Below are positions 63,153 through 64,000 of a DNA stretch of 64,000 nucleotides, one piece after another. The DNA lies in NCBI RefSeq assembly GCF_018688235.1, contig NZ_CP061313.1, positions 1,719,130 through 1,783,129 on the forward strand, read 5' to 3'. The notes beneath the pieces were generated by a model. The model saw only the letters and a list, made by a program, of their open reading frames with translations, did not search any database and was not told the DNA's origin. The translations under genes and the position numbers were made by a program. Numbering within the stretch: the stretch's first letter is position 1; every line of letters starts with the position of its first letter. Origin of the DNA: Polynucleobacter sp. AP-Nino-20-G2 (GTDB taxonomy: Bacteria; Pseudomonadota; Gammaproteobacteria; Burkholderiales; Burkholderiaceae).

Positions 63153-63764
63153 ATGCGTCTACTATCAATATCAACCGGTAAAGTAGCAGCCCTTTTTGGC
63201 TCGCATCACCCAAATTACCAACGAGTGGCTTCTGCCATCAACAAACAATCTATTAGTGATTTAGCCCACCCACTTCCAGTAGAAATTACTCGACTAGGCG
63301 TGACAGGCGATGAACAAGCCGATCCATCCGTTCATGGTGGAATGGAGAAAGCGATTTATGTTTACCCAATCGAGCATTACACTTTTTGGAGCGAACTTCT
63401 CACTCGAGAAACAAAAAAGTCAATAAACCTTCCTATAGGGGCTTTTGGTGAAAACTTCACCATTGAAGGTTTACTTGAAGCTGAAGTCTTTGTTGGTGAT
63501 GTGCTAACCATAGGCGATCTCGAGTTCACTGTCACCAAGTTACGCGAGCCCTGCTTTAAGTTCAACGCCAAGATGGGATACAAGGGAGCTGCCAAAGCCA
63601 TGTTGCAATCTGGATTTAGCGGATGGTATTTGCGCGTTAATCGTACTGGTTTGATTACCCCTGGCGCACAGATTGCAATCACTCCAGGACAAAGAATCAC
63701 TTCTATAGCAGATCAAAATCAAGCACTATTGAATCGCGGCAATCAAAAGAATCTTTGGGATTAA
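63153..63764 (+). CDS. MOSC domain-containing protein (YiiM-like)
   Basis: From the ATG at 63153 the protein has 203 residues beginning MRLLSISTGKVAAL; the upstream frame to 63120 is not family-like. The MOSC domain shows EITRLGVTGDEQADPSVHGGMEKAIYVYPIEHYTFW, PIGAFGENFTIEG, GDVLTIGDLEFTVTKLREPCFKF with the conserved Cys, and SGWYLRVNRTG. YiiM relatives reduce N-hydroxylated bases with a molybdenum cofactor; this may be one. The Mo link fits moaC in the same genome but they are 10 kb apart. Confidence 0.9.
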   Translation: MRLLSISTGKVAALFGSHHPNYQRVASAINKQSISDLAHPLPVEITRLGVTGDEQADPSVHGGMEKAIYVYPIEHYTFWSELLTRETKKSINLPIGAFGENFTIEGLLEAEVFVGDVLTIGDLEFTVTKLREPCFKFNAKMGYKGAAKAMLQSGFSGWYLRVNRTGLITPGAQIAITPGQRITSIADQNQALLNRGNQKNLWD

Positions 63765-63790
63765 CTGAGGTACTAATTGAGGTAATAAAA

Positions 63791-63817
63791 AAACCCGACC
63801 ACTAGTGGTCAGGTTTT
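63791..63817. terminator. Bidirectional terminator between the MOSC and MFS genes
   Basis: GACCACTAGTGGTC (63797-63810) is a perfect palindrome extended by AAACC/GGTTT after one mismatch, with A-run and T-run flanks. It lies 27 bases after the MOSC stop and 24 bases before the convergent transporter stop. Confidence 0.85.
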
Positions 63818-63840
63818 GATTTGATGCAGACTAGAGTGAC

Positions 63841-64000
63841 TTAGTCTTTTGCGTAGATATCTACGTCTTTTGTTTCACGTACAAACAGTACACCGATTAC
63901 CAATGTCATCGCAGCGATGATGATTGGGTACCAGAGACCGTAGTAAATGTTACCGTTTTGCGCAACCAAGGCAAAGGAGATCGTTGGCAACAAGCCACCG
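63841..64000 (-). CDS. MFS transporter, MHS (proline/betaine-like) family, C-terminal end
   Basis: Only the last 52 codons are in the window; the gene runs off the right edge. The end reads GGLLPTISFALVAQNG, then IYYGLWYPIIIAAMTLVIGVLFVRETKDVDIYAKD (two helices with a short loop), which resembles the last helices and tail of metabolite:H+ symporters of the MHS family. The substrate cannot be told from this fragment. Confidence 0.8.
   Translation of the reverse strand, partial: GGLLPTISFALVAQNGNIYYGLWYPIIIAAMTLVIGVLFVRETKDVDIYAKD

Overview
The window looks like chromosome of a Polynucleobacter-type betaproteobacterium (Burkholderiaceae). This is inferred from gene content and order that I recognise from that group: yhdP-nitrilase-tldD-aroG, glcDEF, queA-tgt-yajC-secDF, the purK-purE-purC / fba-pyk-pgk block, sucCD and recA-recX, together with moderate base composition by eye and streamlined spacing with many 1-4 base overlaps. 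No rRNA, CRISPR array or complete insertion sequence is visible. One tRNA is present, tRNA-Met(CAT).

Layout. 1-18.2 kb: envelope protein YhdP (cut by the window start), a nitrilase-family amidase, TldD, DAHP synthase, a cobalamin adenosyltransferase, the glycolate oxidase operon glcDEF running into yggS-proC, convergent ubiA and recG, then queA-tgt. 18.3-26.2 kb: yajC-secD-secF, waaA-purB, a GST and mnmA. 26.3-31.7 kb: the three-subunit transhydrogenase, a Bug-type solute-binding protein and an OFA-type MFS carrier. 31.9-34.0 kb: groES-groEL with a clear CIRCE operator and a sigma-70 promoter. 34.1-38.1 kb: a signalling operon of a degenerate EAL protein, a NarL/BvgA-type regulator and a BvgS-type hybrid kinase. 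38.1-52.9 kb: dacB, sua5, purine genes, lower glycolysis genes, ilvE, waaF, small conserved genes, a BepA-like M48 protease and moaC.

52.8-56.45 kb is the main accessory region: a compact integrative element of about 3.5 kb inserted into the 3' end of moaC. It is bounded by an 86-bp perfect direct repeat of moaC coding sequence. It carries a tyrosine recombinase, paired TTGTCCAAAT repeats just inside both ends, a repeat-rich non-coding stretch between two convergent genes, one unknown gene, and a three-gene operon encoding a Cys-rich small protein and two predicted exported proteins. One of the exported proteins has a Trp-Asn-Ser heptad repeat. The displaced original moaC tail and its hairpin lie at the right end. 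The moaC piece carried by the element differs from the resident gene only at synonymous positions, so it looks like a captured allele from another host.

56.5-64 kb returns to core genes: a type IV pilin, a TerC-family protein, sucCD, recX-recA with a perfect SOS box, a DUF2878 membrane protein, tRNA-Met, an exported protein of unknown role, a MOSC-domain protein and the C-terminal end of an MFS carrier cut by the window end.

Gene starts were revised where signal peptides, motifs, ribosome binding sites or neighbouring signals favoured a start inside the longest reading frame. All functional names rest on recognition of families and motifs by eye; no database search was run.
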